Shown: positions 52,397-59,904, numbered from the stretch's first letter. The stretch is 64,000 bases of DNA from Floridanema aerugineum (GCF_041929345.1 NZ_JBHFNQ010000146.1:15685-79684); one strand, 5' to 3'. The notes: generated by a model from the letters alone, not told the origin. Numbers and translations: made by a program.

Positions 52397-53101
52397 ATGG
52401 ATATTGCAGCTATTCGCGCCGGAAAAGTTAAACAATTGCCAGGGGCAGATTTAGAAGAAGAAGACCTTTCTGGTAGCAATTTAAGAGGAGTTAATCTCGC
52501 TGGTGCTAACTTAGTTGGCGCTAACTTAAGTGGTGCTAAATTAGAAAGCGCGAAATTAGAAGGTGCAAACTTATTAAGCGCTCAATTAATCGCAGCAGAT
52601 GTCAGAGCAACTTTGTTAGGTGCTAACTTAATGCAAGCAGATTTAACTGGCGCTGACTTGCGGGGAAGTAACCTCAGAGGCGCAAATTTAATGGGCGCAA
52701 AATTAACTCAAGCATCTTTTGCAGGTGCTTTTTTAAGCGGTGCAAATTTGATGAGTGTGAATTTACAAGGAGTAGATTTACGCGCCGCAGACTTGCGAGG
52801 TGCTAATCTTAGTGGTGCTAATTTACATGGCGCAAATTTGAGTCAAGCAGACTTACAAGGAGCAAATTTAAGTAATGCCAATTTGGAAGAAGCAGACTTA
52901 CGAGGTGCGAATTTAACTGGGGCGAATTTAACCGGAGCAAATTTACTTTGTGCTGAGTTAGAAGATGCCAATTTGCACGCAGTTAGTTTAGTGGGAGTTT
53001 GCTTAGTTGGTACTTCTTTAGAAGCAGTAACACCACCACCACAGGAAGTAAAAATACCTTTGAAAATAGCAGAAGTTGAGCATAGTAAAATTGAAGAGTA
53101 A
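52397..53101 (+). CDS. Pentapeptide-repeat protein
   Basis: The 234-residue protein contains about 36 A(D/N)LXX repeats in a continuous run (residues 15-205), predicting a beta-helix. The N-terminus MDIAAIRAGKVKQLPGADLE is a short cap. The tail is proline-rich then basic (PPPQEVKIPLKIAEVEHS). It lies directly after the DICT-domain gene and is likely to act with it, though how is unknown. Confidence 0.95.
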   Translation: MDIAAIRAGKVKQLPGADLEEEDLSGSNLRGVNLAGANLVGANLSGAKLESAKLEGANLLSAQLIAADVRATLLGANLMQADLTGADLRGSNLRGANLMGAKLTQASFAGAFLSGANLMSVNLQGVDLRAADLRGANLSGANLHGANLSQADLQGANLSNANLEEADLRGANLTGANLTGANLLCAELEDANLHAVSLVGVCLVGTSLEAVTPPPQEVKIPLKIAEVEHSKIEE

Positions 53102-53106
53102 GTAAA

Positions 53107-53172
53107 AGGCAGGCAGGATGCCTACCCCACAAGAAAGCTGAAATTTTTGTGGGGTGGGCATCTTGCCCGCCC
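53107..53172. repeat. Long inverted repeat, GGCAGGCAGGATGCC type
   Basis: AGGCAGGATGCCTACCCCAC pairs imperfectly with GTGGGGTGGGCATCTTGCCC over a stem of about 24 bases. It shares its core with the two repeats inside the xanthine dehydrogenase gene. It probably also terminates the pentapeptide gene. Confidence 0.8.
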
Positions 53173-53353
53173 TATCTTTAAATAAATATTTTCACTTTCT
53201 TTATTTGCACCTACTTAGAACTACAAATCAATTCGCAGCTGGCTTGAGAAAGTTAATGGTTAAACCGATTATCATATCTGATTTGGACAAGGATGTAACG
53301 AAAAAGCAATTCGGTTATGCTTAAAGATACAATCCTAATTTAAGAACTTTTCT

Positions 53354-53596
53354 ATGTCCTACGCTGTTAAAGCTGTTTATCGTAACGGTGCGTTTGTGTT
53401 GCAAACAGCCTGTAACTTACCCGAAGGTGCTGAGGTTGAACTATTAATTCGATCGCCTCTGATTGTATCACCGCCAATTTCCGATCCTGACACTAAGCGA
53501 CAATTTCTCCAACAACTGATTGAGCGGATGCAGCAAAATCCGATTCCATTTGATGCTCCTCATTTTAAACGGGAGATGCTGCATGAACGCCGTTGA
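53354..53596 (+). CDS. AF2212-like (DUF104) antitoxin
   Basis: The 80-residue protein opens MSYAVKAVYRNGAFVLQTAC, NLPEGAEVELLIRSP, the pattern of AF2212-type antitoxins that pair with PIN toxins. Its 3' end overlaps by 14 bases the start of a PIN gene that is truncated. The antitoxin itself looks complete. Confidence 0.8.
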   Translation: MSYAVKAVYRNGAFVLQTACNLPEGAEVELLIRSPLIVSPPISDPDTKRQFLQQLIERMQQNPIPFDAPHFKREMLHERR

Positions 53597-53708
53597 CACC
53601 AATATCTTAATATACGTCAACGATCCCCGTGACCCAACTAAACAAGCAATAGCATCTTCTTTAATAGCTTCCTGCAATGACCAGATTCGTCTACGATCAA
53701 TTTGCTAA
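53583..53708 (+). pseudogene. Truncated PIN-domain toxin
   Basis: The frame encodes MNAVDTNILIYVNDPRDPTK then QAIASSLIASCND before leaving homology, ending at 53708. The first 33 residues hold the PIN opening with its first catalytic Asp (VDTNILIY); the remaining three acidic residues and about 100 residues are missing. The break coincides with the start of the next gene at 53677, which points to a deletion or insertion junction there. Confidence 0.75.
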
Positions 53709-54600
53709 ACAATACTTAGAAGAACTTCTCACACCGTTAGGATCAGTAAAAATGAGTCGAGATGTAACTGCGGAAGTTCGAGAAATTGATGTTTTATTTG
53801 TACCTCAAAATCAGAATGAAAACATAATTAAAACATTAGGACTTTTAGGAAAAATAGCGGCAACTACTGCTATAATTGAACCGTTTCGGAACCCGGTTAG
53901 TAGTGATAATATTTGCAGTTGCATCGGCAAACTTTTCGATTTCAATGCCGAGTCAAACCGAGTTTCTAACCGAGAAGAGAAACAGCTTGTGTCAGGCGAT
54001 CGCCCCCGGCTTTGGATTTTAACGCCCACCCTTTCCAAACCCATTTTGGACAGTTTTGGTGCTAATTTAGAATTGGAAAACTTTGGTGAGGGGGTTTATT
54101 TTCTCCCGCCAGCGTTCCGAACTACGATCGTAGTTATTCACCAACTCCCTAACACCCCGGAAACTCTCTGGCTGCGACTGTTGGGAAAAGGGAATGTCCA
54201 AAAAAGTGCGATCGCTCAATTCAACTCTCTACCAAATACAACCCCATTTAAAGATAGCGTACTCGAACTTTTATCGAATTTGTTTGCCATTTTAGAAGCT
54301 CGTCAAGACTTAGATTCAGAAGATCGGGAGTTAATTATGCAATTATCACCATTGTATCTAGAAAGAATTCAAGATGCGAACCAACAAGGAATTGAGCAAG
54401 GAATTGAGCAAGGAATTCAGCGAGAAGCTGTTTCCTTTGTGTTGCGATTGTTGAATCGTCGATTTGGATCGATCGCACCCAATATCGAAGAAAAAATACG
54501 CCGTTTATCCGTTAATCAACTGGAAGATTTGGGAGAAGCAATCCTCGATTTTCAGAGGGAAACAGATTTAAATAGCTGGCTTGAGCAAGTTAAGAGTTAA
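53677..54600 (+). CDS. Rpn-like PD-(D/E)XK / DUF4351 protein
   Basis: The 307-residue protein starts MTRFVYDQFAKQYLEELLTP, with AEVREIDVLFVPQ (the acidic nuclease core) near residue 40. Its C-terminal domain (NRRFGSIAPNIEEKIRRLSV, QLEDLGEAILDF) is DUF4351. Between them IEQGIEQGIQREAV is a flexible linker. Rpn relatives are recombination-promoting nucleases. The protein is full length although it adjoins the broken PIN gene. An exact family for the middle is uncertain. Confidence 0.8.
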   Translation: MTRFVYDQFAKQYLEELLTPLGSVKMSRDVTAEVREIDVLFVPQNQNENIIKTLGLLGKIAATTAIIEPFRNPVSSDNICSCIGKLFDFNAESNRVSNREEKQLVSGDRPRLWILTPTLSKPILDSFGANLELENFGEGVYFLPPAFRTTIVVIHQLPNTPETLWLRLLGKGNVQKSAIAQFNSLPNTTPFKDSVLELLSNLFAILEARQDLDSEDRELIMQLSPLYLERIQDANQQGIEQGIEQGIQREAVSFVLRLLNRRFGSIAPNIEEKIRRLSVNQLEDLGEAILDFQRETDLNSWLEQVKS

Positions 54601-54663
54601 ACCCATTTTTTTGCAGAAATTAGTTTCGATTTGTTTGCGATCGTTAAACACGCGGAGTCCTAA

Positions 54664-54933
54664 ATGAATATATCGTTAAGTTCAGAAATTGAGAAGTTTA
54701 TTGCCAGTCAAGTAGAAAGTGGTAAGTATTCTTCTGCTCAAGAAGTGATCGTAGCAGGTATTAGGCTATTAGAAGAACGAGAACGCATTTATAAAGGACG
54801 GTTTGAGGAATTGAAAAAGGAAATTATGCTCGGCGTTGAAGCCTCAGAACGGGGTGAAGTTGTGGATGGGGAAACGGTTTTCTCGCAACTGCAACAGAAA
54901 CTACAACAACGTCGTGTTGATTCTGGTTTATGA
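54664..54933 (+). CDS. ParD-like antitoxin
   Basis: The 89-residue protein begins MNISLSSEIEKFIASQVESG, with SAQEVIVAGIRLLEERE, the ribbon-helix-helix opening of ParD. The C-terminal half is a helix that would wrap the toxin. Its stop overlaps the ParE start by four bases, the usual coupled arrangement. Confidence 0.9.
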   Translation: MNISLSSEIEKFIASQVESGKYSSAQEVIVAGIRLLEERERIYKGRFEELKKEIMLGVEASERGEVVDGETVFSQLQQKLQQRRVDSGL

Positions 54934-55241
54934 GTAATATTTGTCGTTTTACTGCAACCGCTAGTCGAGATATTGAAACCATTATCGATTTGATTGCTGA
55001 CAATAGTGGTTTTGATGTAGCAGAACGGTTTCTGAAAAAAGTTAATCAAAAATGTCAGACTTTAGCAAGTTTTCCCAATATGGGACGTAGGCGTGATGAA
55101 CTTCTTGAGGAGTTGCGGAGTTTTCCAGTTGATGATTACCTAATTTTCTATCGTCCAATTGAAGGGGGAATTGAGATTTTAAGGGTAATCAGTGGCTACT
55201 GCGATTTGTCAGCACTTTTTCAAGAACCTTTTGAGGAGTGA
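54930..55241 (+). CDS. ParE/RelE-type toxin
   Basis: The 103-residue protein has the ParE/RelE fold pattern: FTATASRDIETIIDLIAD, FPNMGRRRDELLEELRSFPV, DDYLIFYRPIEGGIEILRVI. ParE toxins inhibit gyrase, RelE toxins cleave mRNA on the ribosome. Sequence (NMGRRRDEL, YLIFYRP) favours ParE. It forms a complete pair with the ParD-like gene just upstream. Confidence 0.9.
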   Translation: MSNICRFTATASRDIETIIDLIADNSGFDVAERFLKKVNQKCQTLASFPNMGRRRDELLEELRSFPVDDYLIFYRPIEGGIEILRVISGYCDLSALFQEPFEE

Positions 55242-55302
55242 TAGAGACAAGTAACTGTGCAAAAAGATGCGATAGTAGTGCAGGAAAAAAGCAGATAAAA
55301 AG

Positions 55303-55755
55303 ATGAGCGAATCAAATATTCTGAATATTCAGCTACCAGCAGAAGATAGCGATCGCTTAACCCAAGAAGCAAAACGCCGTCAGATCGATCGCACTACCCT
55401 AGCCCAGATGTTACTACATAAAAGTCTGGCTAACCTCGATATTGAATCCTTAGAAAAGTTATATAACTTCCGCCAAAAAACCGAAGTTTTAGACTTTCTG
55501 GAAAAACACCCTTTCCTAATACCCTTGTTACTAGAAGCACACCCTCATATTCGCCAGCATTTTCCCGATTCACCGTTATTTCTTCAATACATCACCGATC
55601 CAGAAATCGACTTTCCGCAACTGGCAATTTATATTGATAGACCTGAAGAACTTAATGCAGAAGAAGCGATCGATAAACTAGAAAGTATCGATGATGATTG
55701 GTGGATTGATGCAGAACCTCAGTCGCAAGGAAAAATGTTTATTGGGTTTAATTAA
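55303..55755 (+). CDS. Unknown protein with ribbon-helix-helix-like start, partner of HEPN
   Basis: The 150-residue acidic protein opens ILNIQLPAEDSDRLTQEAKR then DRTTLAQMLLHKSL, which looks like a ribbon-helix-helix unit. The rest contains LEKHPFLIPLLLEAHPHIR and EEAIDKLESIDDDWWIDAE, a pattern I have seen in cyanobacterial unknowns next to HEPN genes. It ends three bases before the HEPN gene. A DNA-binding antitoxin role is likely but not shown. Confidence 0.7.
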   Translation: MSESNILNIQLPAEDSDRLTQEAKRRQIDRTTLAQMLLHKSLANLDIESLEKLYNFRQKTEVLDFLEKHPFLIPLLLEAHPHIRQHFPDSPLFLQYITDPEIDFPQLAIYIDRPEELNAEEAIDKLESIDDDWWIDAEPQSQGKMFIGFN

Positions 55756-55758
55756 CCA

Positions 55759-56121
55759 ATGAGTTTTGATTGGTCAAACTATCTTAATCTGGCACAAGAA
55801 CTGGCGCAAGAAACAAGCGATGAAGCAAAATTGCGATCGGCTATTAGTCGATCTTACTATGCCGCTTTCATCAAAGCACGAAATTTTTTACGGCATAAAG
55901 ATAACTTGGTAATTCCTCAGCAAAATGCACACCAATATGTAATTACTCAGTTTAAAAATAGTCCTGACAGATTGCGTCAAAAACTAGGTAAAAGGTTAGA
56001 GCGTTTGCGAGTCTACCGAAATCGAGCAGATTACGAAGATGTTTTCTCAAATTTGGTTCAAAAAGCAGAGGAGGCACTGACTTTAGCTAGAAGAATCATA
56101 TCTGCTTTGGACGGAATGTAA
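55759..56121 (+). CDS. HEPN-domain protein
   Basis: The 120-residue helical protein has LRSAISRSYYAAFIKARNFL near residue 25 and VYRNRADYED near residue 87-93, the HEPN pattern with R87-x4-Y92 in place of R-x4-H. Such HEPN proteins work as toxins with an antitoxin partner. It is immediately downstream of the 150-residue gene, so the two form a probable toxin-antitoxin pair. Whether the Tyr variant is an active RNase is open. Confidence 0.8.
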   Translation: MSFDWSNYLNLAQELAQETSDEAKLRSAISRSYYAAFIKARNFLRHKDNLVIPQQNAHQYVITQFKNSPDRLRQKLGKRLERLRVYRNRADYEDVFSNLVQKAEEALTLARRIISALDGM

Positions 56122-56139
56122 CAGACTTGCTCAAGCAAA

Positions 56140-56643
56140 TTATTCCTTCATTTCTACCCACTTAATCGCCTCCAAGGGTAGCTCTAGCACCTCTGCTATT
56201 TGTTCATCAGTTAAACCAAAATACCGTAATTTATTAATTTTTTCCCGCTTAATTTGATTATTATTGTTCTGCTGAAAGTCAGAAGTTACAGACTGACTTT
56301 TATCAGGGATAGAATTGGGTTGTTCAGAACCAAAATTTATGCAATTAATTATATTATTACTTTTATTACCTAAAAATATATTCAGATTTGATTGCCGTTC
56401 TAAAACAGATTGAAGATGCTTTTTATCAACAGGTTCGCCAAAAATTTCAGATAAAATCCGCCAAAGTTCGTAACCTACTTCCTTAGTATGACCAGTCGTA
56501 CAATTATAATCTTTTGCAATATCAGAATACTTTTGCCGCTTCAGTGTTCCCTCAATAATTCCCCGTTGCAAATCATTTAGATGCTTCCCTGTTTTGGAAT
56601 AAACTACTTCATCTACAAATTGCAATACCTCACGACTATCCAT
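56140..56643 (-). CDS. VMAP-type N-terminal HTH protein
   Basis: The 167-residue protein reads MDSREVLQFVDEVVYSKTGK, HLNDLQRGIIEGTLKRQKYS and TTGHTKEVGYELWRILSEIF. This is the DNA-binding N-terminal HTH of vWA-MoxR-associated and NACHT/STAND-type cyanobacterial conflict proteins. Here it is alone, with an asparagine- and glutamine-rich linker and a second small HTH-like end (LRYFGLTDEQIAEVLELPLE). It is divergent from a four-gene operon and is a candidate regulator of it. Confidence 0.75.
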   Translation of the reverse strand: MDSREVLQFVDEVVYSKTGKHLNDLQRGIIEGTLKRQKYSDIAKDYNCTTGHTKEVGYELWRILSEIFGEPVDKKHLQSVLERQSNLNIFLGNKSNNIINCINFGSEQPNSIPDKSQSVTSDFQQNNNNQIKREKINKLRYFGLTDEQIAEVLELPLEAIKWVEMKE

Positions 56644-56694
56644 GATTAGGGATGTGAAAAGACTGGAGTTATTATAACCAACTTAATCCGCCCC

Positions 56695-56762
56695 GATCCG
56701 CCTTTTTCCACCCAGGCTTTCAAACTTTAGAAAACTTTAAGAAAGATCCGCCTTTTTCCACC
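56695..56762. repeat. Direct repeat GATCCGCCTTTTTCCACC in the divergent promoter
   Basis: The 18-base unit occurs at 56695-56712 and again at 56745-56762, 50 bases apart on the same strand, with an extra TTTTTCCG after the second copy. The spacing of about five helical turns, in the region between divergent genes, suits an operator. Confidence 0.6.
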
Positions 56763-56830
56763 TTTTTCCGTCTTTTCAGTTTGGCTGAGAGCGGTCTAGC
56801 ATATAGTTCAGCCTTACAGGGGAAAACCCA

Positions 56831-56944
56831 GTGCAGAATATTAGCTTCTCAGAAACGCAGCTAAAAAATATTGTAAGGGATGCTCTTGCCCAATGGCAAA
56901 GAGATGCGGATAAACCCTTTATAGCAAATGTGCGATCCCTATGA
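56831..56944 (+). CDS. Possible 37-residue leader protein coupled to a membrane protein
   Basis: A GTG at 56831 follows AGGGG by 8 bases. The frame encodes VQNISFSETQLKNIVRDALA then QWQRDADKPFIANVRSL and ends in TGA overlapping the ATG of the next gene (ATGA). The helical first 25 residues look like a real fold and the coupling is tight. No family is recognised. Confidence 0.5.
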   Translation: MQNISFSETQLKNIVRDALAQWQRDADKPFIANVRSL

Positions 56945-57318
56945 CCTTTGGTACTATTTTCTGTCTTAACTTAATATCTAGTCCTTTAATTCTTGGTTCT
57001 TTAAATGCCTTCGGAATTCTCTGGTCAGGGATTCTATGGATGATTGCAGGATTCATTGCTGGTGTGTTAGCAGCTATACCTATATGCGCCATAGTTCTTT
57101 CATCTTCTAACTTTAGCGAACAACAAGCACAAGAACGAGTTATAAGAACAGCAGCTTTTGTAGTTGGAGTGATTACTTTGATTGGATTGTTATTTGGTGC
57201 ATCTCAAGAATACGATAAGCAACAACAAAGCCGTTACCGTTCTGATATTTTTATTCTACCAAGATACCAAATAAGCAAAGTTATGCCTATCGAATTTCGT
57301 AATAAGTCAAGTAGTTAA
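56941..57318 (+). CDS. Small three-helix membrane protein
   Basis: The 125-residue protein has hydrophobic helices at about 5-20, 23-49 and 65-87, then a soluble tail with IFILPRYQISKVMPIEFRN. Its ATG overlaps the stop of the preceding small frame. The next two genes follow in the same direction. I recognise no family; a membrane effector or sensor is possible from context. Confidence 0.7.
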   Translation: MTFGTIFCLNLISSPLILGSLNAFGILWSGILWMIAGFIAGVLAAIPICAIVLSSSNFSEQQAQERVIRTAAFVVGVITLIGLLFGASQEYDKQQQSRYRSDIFILPRYQISKVMPIEFRNKSSS

Positions 57319-57343
57319 ATTTTCCGTACAAGGATAAGCAATT

Positions 57344-57694
57344 ATGCCTATATTCGATCAGAGTGGTCAACGGGTTGACTATCAATATAATGCTGCTGGC
57401 AATATCAACTTTGGTAGTGTCCAAAGCAAAGTTGATGTTATTAGTGAGATTCAAAAGATTCAGGAGGAAGTTAGAAAAGCTGTTGAATCTGGTGCTTTAG
57501 ATGAAGAGATAGCTATCGATGTTGAATCTAACCTCAAAAAGGCTACTGTTCAAGCACAAAAACCTAATCCAGACAAGAAAACAATACAAGATTATCTTGA
57601 GCAAGCGAAGAAATTGCTTGCTGGAATAGCATCAGCAGCAGGTCTTGTAACAGGTTTATCTGAAGCAGCTAAGGCAGTAGGTATGTTGTTTTAA
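57344..57694 (+). CDS. QYNAAGNIN-motif protein
   Basis: The 116-residue protein begins MPIFDQSGQRVDYQYNAAGN then INFGSVQ. This N-terminal beta motif (QYNAxGxIN) precedes conflict-system domains in cyanobacterial NACHT and TIR-like proteins. The remainder is helical, with VRKAVESGALDEEIAIDVES and AGIASAAGLVTGLSEAAKAV, a glycine-rich hydrophobic hairpin that could enter a membrane. The same motif recurs in the next gene. Confidence 0.7.
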   Translation: MPIFDQSGQRVDYQYNAAGNINFGSVQSKVDVISEIQKIQEEVRKAVESGALDEEIAIDVESNLKKATVQAQKPNPDKKTIQDYLEQAKKLLAGIASAAGLVTGLSEAAKAVGMLF

Positions 57695-57724
57695 TTTTTG
57701 GCAAAACTAGCAGGATTTAGCACA

Positions 57725-58204
57725 ATGACTCACTACGAGCAAAATCGTCAGAATGTCAGCGAGCAGTATAACGCTGTTGGTGATATAAACATCACCAACC
57801 CTGCATCTGCCAGCAAGAGAAAAGCCGAAATTAGTAGGGAAATTTCTCATGTTAAGACTGAGATGATTCCAGTTGAAGTCGAAGTTGAAAAGATAAAAAA
57901 CGAGTTGAGAAGCATTCTTTTTTTGTACTTGCCAGCAAACTTATATACAGAACTGCTTCTAAATTCAGAAAAGATAATAGAAGATGAGATCCTGATGCTC
58001 CAAGTGCAACTTGATGCTATGGGAAGGGAGCTTGATGGCAAAGCAGGGGCTATCAAGACACTTAGAGACAGATATAAACGTAAAAACTCTGAGTTAAAAT
58101 CTAAAAAGGAACACTTAAACGCTTTAGAGAACGAACTGAAATATCTCAGTTATAAGGATGTAGTTAGTGATATTGCATCTGCGATTAAATGTTTTTTGGA
58201 TTGA
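57725..58204 (+). CDS. QYNAVGDIN-motif coiled-coil protein
   Basis: I place the start at the ATG at 57725 (MTHYEQNRQNVSEQYNAVGD then INITN) rather than the TTG at 57698. The 159-residue protein repeats the QYNAxGxIN motif of the gene upstream. The rest is a long charged coiled coil (residues 30-150: VEVEVEKIKNELRSIL, KRKNSELKSKKEHLNALENE). It probably pairs with the upstream protein through the shared motif. Function unknown. Confidence 0.7.
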   Translation: MTHYEQNRQNVSEQYNAVGDINITNPASASKRKAEISREISHVKTEMIPVEVEVEKIKNELRSILFLYLPANLYTELLLNSEKIIEDEILMLQVQLDAMGRELDGKAGAIKTLRDRYKRKNSELKSKKEHLNALENELKYLSYKDVVSDIASAIKCFLD

Positions 58205-58338
58205 GGAAATGAGAGCAAAATACAAGATCTAAGCATTTATTTGAATTCCGCTAATATCTTGGTTCCATTTAACAAAAAAAGATAGCGATCGCACTCTCCC
58301 AACTCCCTTTTACTTAAATCTTGCACCAGTCCCACAAT

Positions 58339-58468
58339 CCGCCTGGGACTCAAGTCCCAGGCTAATAGCTAAACTCCTCTAAAGAGGACTAAATACTTAA
58401 AATTCTTATCCTTTCAGTCCATTTTAATGGACTTGAGCTATTAGCCCGGAAATTGATTTCCGGGCGGG
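58339..58468. repeat. Two inverted copies of the CCGCC..GGCTAATAGCT element
   Basis: The left copy (CCGCCTGGGACTCAAGTCCC then AGGCTAATAGCT) and the right copy (TGAGCTATTAGCCCGG then ATTTCCGGGCGG) are head-to-head and make a nested palindrome of about 130 bases. Each copy contains its own hairpin. The same element is at 35662-35714. Confidence 0.85.
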
Positions 58469-58496
58469 CTAACAGCGCAGGTGCAAGATCTCTGTT

Positions 58497-58676
58497 TTAC
58501 GGTAATGGACGCTGACGAATTTGCGATCGCTCAACAACAGTAAATCTCCCTGGCAAAGACAAACCTTCTAAACTTAATAAACTAAGTAAATTTTCCCCAG
58601 GTTCTTCTGGTGTTAAAGGTTGATAACGAAAATAAACAATACCGATTGGCGATCGCATTCCTAATCGATGAATTAA
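58497..58676 (-). pseudogene. C-terminal remnant of a DUF5615 PIN-like toxin
   Basis: A 59-residue frame reads LIHRLGMRSPIGIVYFRYQP then GRFTVVERSQIRQRPLP and a stop. This is the closing half of a DUF5615 PIN-like protein. Its N-terminal half, with the acidic DEN motif, is missing, and the frame joins directly to the truncated DUF433 gene upstream. It has no start of its own. Confidence 0.75.
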
Positions 58677-58870
58677 TTCACCATAGCAAAAGCAAATACT
58701 GCTCTCAATGCTTCAGCAGTTAAAGAAGGATAATTCTCCAAAACTTGTTGTTCTGTCCATCCAACGGCAAATAACCCAAGCAGAAACTCAACTGATAGCC
58801 TAGTGCCTTTAACAACTGGTTTACCAACTAGAATTTTTGGATCAGAATGGATATATTCTCGCCATTCCAT
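58673..58870 (-). CDS. DUF433 antitoxin, C-terminus truncated
   Basis: The 65-residue protein reads MEWREYIHSDPKILVGKPVV, KGTRLSVEFLLGLFAVGWTE and QQVLENYPSLTAEALRAVFA, then FAMVN and a stop. DUF433 members are antitoxins of DUF5615 toxins and usually have about 10 more residues. The C-terminus is replaced at the junction with the toxin remnant. The conserved core is intact, so it may still bind DNA. Confidence 0.8.
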   Translation of the reverse strand: MEWREYIHSDPKILVGKPVVKGTRLSVEFLLGLFAVGWTEQQVLENYPSLTAEALRAVFAFAMVN

Positions 58871-58901
58871 TTGTTTTACCTATAATTCAATCAACAGTTT
58901 A

Positions 58902-59147
58902 TCAAGATTTTGAGTAGCAGATATCTTCAGCTAAGTCTGTTTCATTGTAATGGCGATCGATATTTTTTTGCCCCAAAACTTGCTGAAATTCCCATACAGA
59001 TAAATTAGCCAAACGACGTGCTTGCCCAAAAGTAAAAATATTTTGGGCATATAGTTGTAAAGCAATTTCTTGCCGAATTGCTTGTTCGCCTTCTCCTAGA
59101 GAAACAGGCGATATTTCTAGAGTAATTGGTTCCACAAATTTACTCAT
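58902..59147 (-). CDS. UPF0175 antitoxin
   Basis: From the ATG at 59147 (MSKFVEPITLEI) the protein has 81 residues. It has QEIALQLYAQNIFTFGQARR and LANLSVWEFQQVLGQKNI, the UPF0175 pattern with HTH. These antitoxins usually precede a PIN-like DUF3368 toxin, but the next gene here is DUF433, so the toxin is absent. Start at 59147 suits the spacing better than 59159. Confidence 0.8.
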   Translation of the reverse strand: MSKFVEPITLEISPVSLGEGEQAIRQEIALQLYAQNIFTFGQARRLANLSVWEFQQVLGQKNIDRHYNETDLAEDICYSKS

Positions 59148-59211
59148 CATCCACCTCATTTAGACTCTAGCTTATACTAAAGAAAAATCTCACTACTATT
59201 TTGATTTCCAA

Positions 59212-59544
59212 ATGGTACTCGTTCCTACCTCCGAACCTCTTCCTCTGACAACCGATCCAGATGGCGTGATTCGCATCAGCAAAACCCGCGTCACTTTGGA
59301 TACAGTTGTCACAGCTTTTCTGGAGGGCGCTATAGCTGAAGAAATCAGAGAGCAGTACCCATCACTTCAACTTGCCGACATTTATTCTGCGATCGCCTAT
59401 TACCTACGCCATCAAGCTGAAATTGATGCCTATCTACTAGAACGCCAACATCATGCAGCCGAAGTTCGACAAGAAGCTGAAAAACGATTTAATCCAGTTG
59501 GAGTGCGCGATCGCTTATTAGCAAGACGCAACCAACAAAGGTAA
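59212..59544 (+). CDS. DUF433 antitoxin
   Basis: The 110-residue protein has PDGVIRISKTRVTLDTVVTA and IREQYPSLQLADIYSAIAYY, the DUF433 helix-turn-helix, with an extra C-terminal helix (DAYLLERQHHAAEVRQEAEK) that would clasp the toxin. It ends 6 bases before the DUF5615 gene. This pair is intact, unlike the divergent copy at 58497-58870. Confidence 0.9.
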   Translation: MVLVPTSEPLPLTTDPDGVIRISKTRVTLDTVVTAFLEGAIAEEIREQYPSLQLADIYSAIAYYLRHQAEIDAYLLERQHHAAEVRQEAEKRFNPVGVRDRLLARRNQQR

Positions 59545-59550
59545 TCTTTT

Positions 59551-59904
59551 ATGCTGCGATTTTTAGCTGATGAAAACTTTAATAATCAGATTATTCGAGG
59601 TATTCTGCGCCAAAATCCAGAAATTGATATTGTCCGCGTTCAAGATGTAGGCTTATCGGAAGCAGACGATCCAAGTGTATTAGAATGGGCAGCACAAAAA
59701 GGGCGCGTAGTATTAACTCACGATGTAACAACAATGACAAACTTCGCTTATGAGCGAATAGAAGCAGGTTTGTCAATGCCTGGAGTATTTGAAGTCAGCC
59801 GTCGTGTTTCTGTTGGTTTAGCGATCGAAGAACTTTTGCTAATAGCTGAGTGTAGTTTAGAAGGAGAATGGGAAGGACAAGTCAGATTCCTACCATTGCG
59901 CTAA
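59551..59904 (+). CDS. DUF5615 PIN-like toxin
   Basis: The 117-residue protein opens MLRFLADENFNNQIIRGILR with the DEN motif, then GLSEADDPSVLEWAAQKGRV and VVLTHDVTTM. These are the acidic residues of the PIN-like DUF5615 family, predicted RNases. It is complete and is paired with the preceding DUF433 antitoxin. Confidence 0.9.
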   Translation: MLRFLADENFNNQIIRGILRQNPEIDIVRVQDVGLSEADDPSVLEWAAQKGRVVLTHDVTTMTNFAYERIEAGLSMPGVFEVSRRVSVGLAIEELLLIAECSLEGEWEGQVRFLPLR

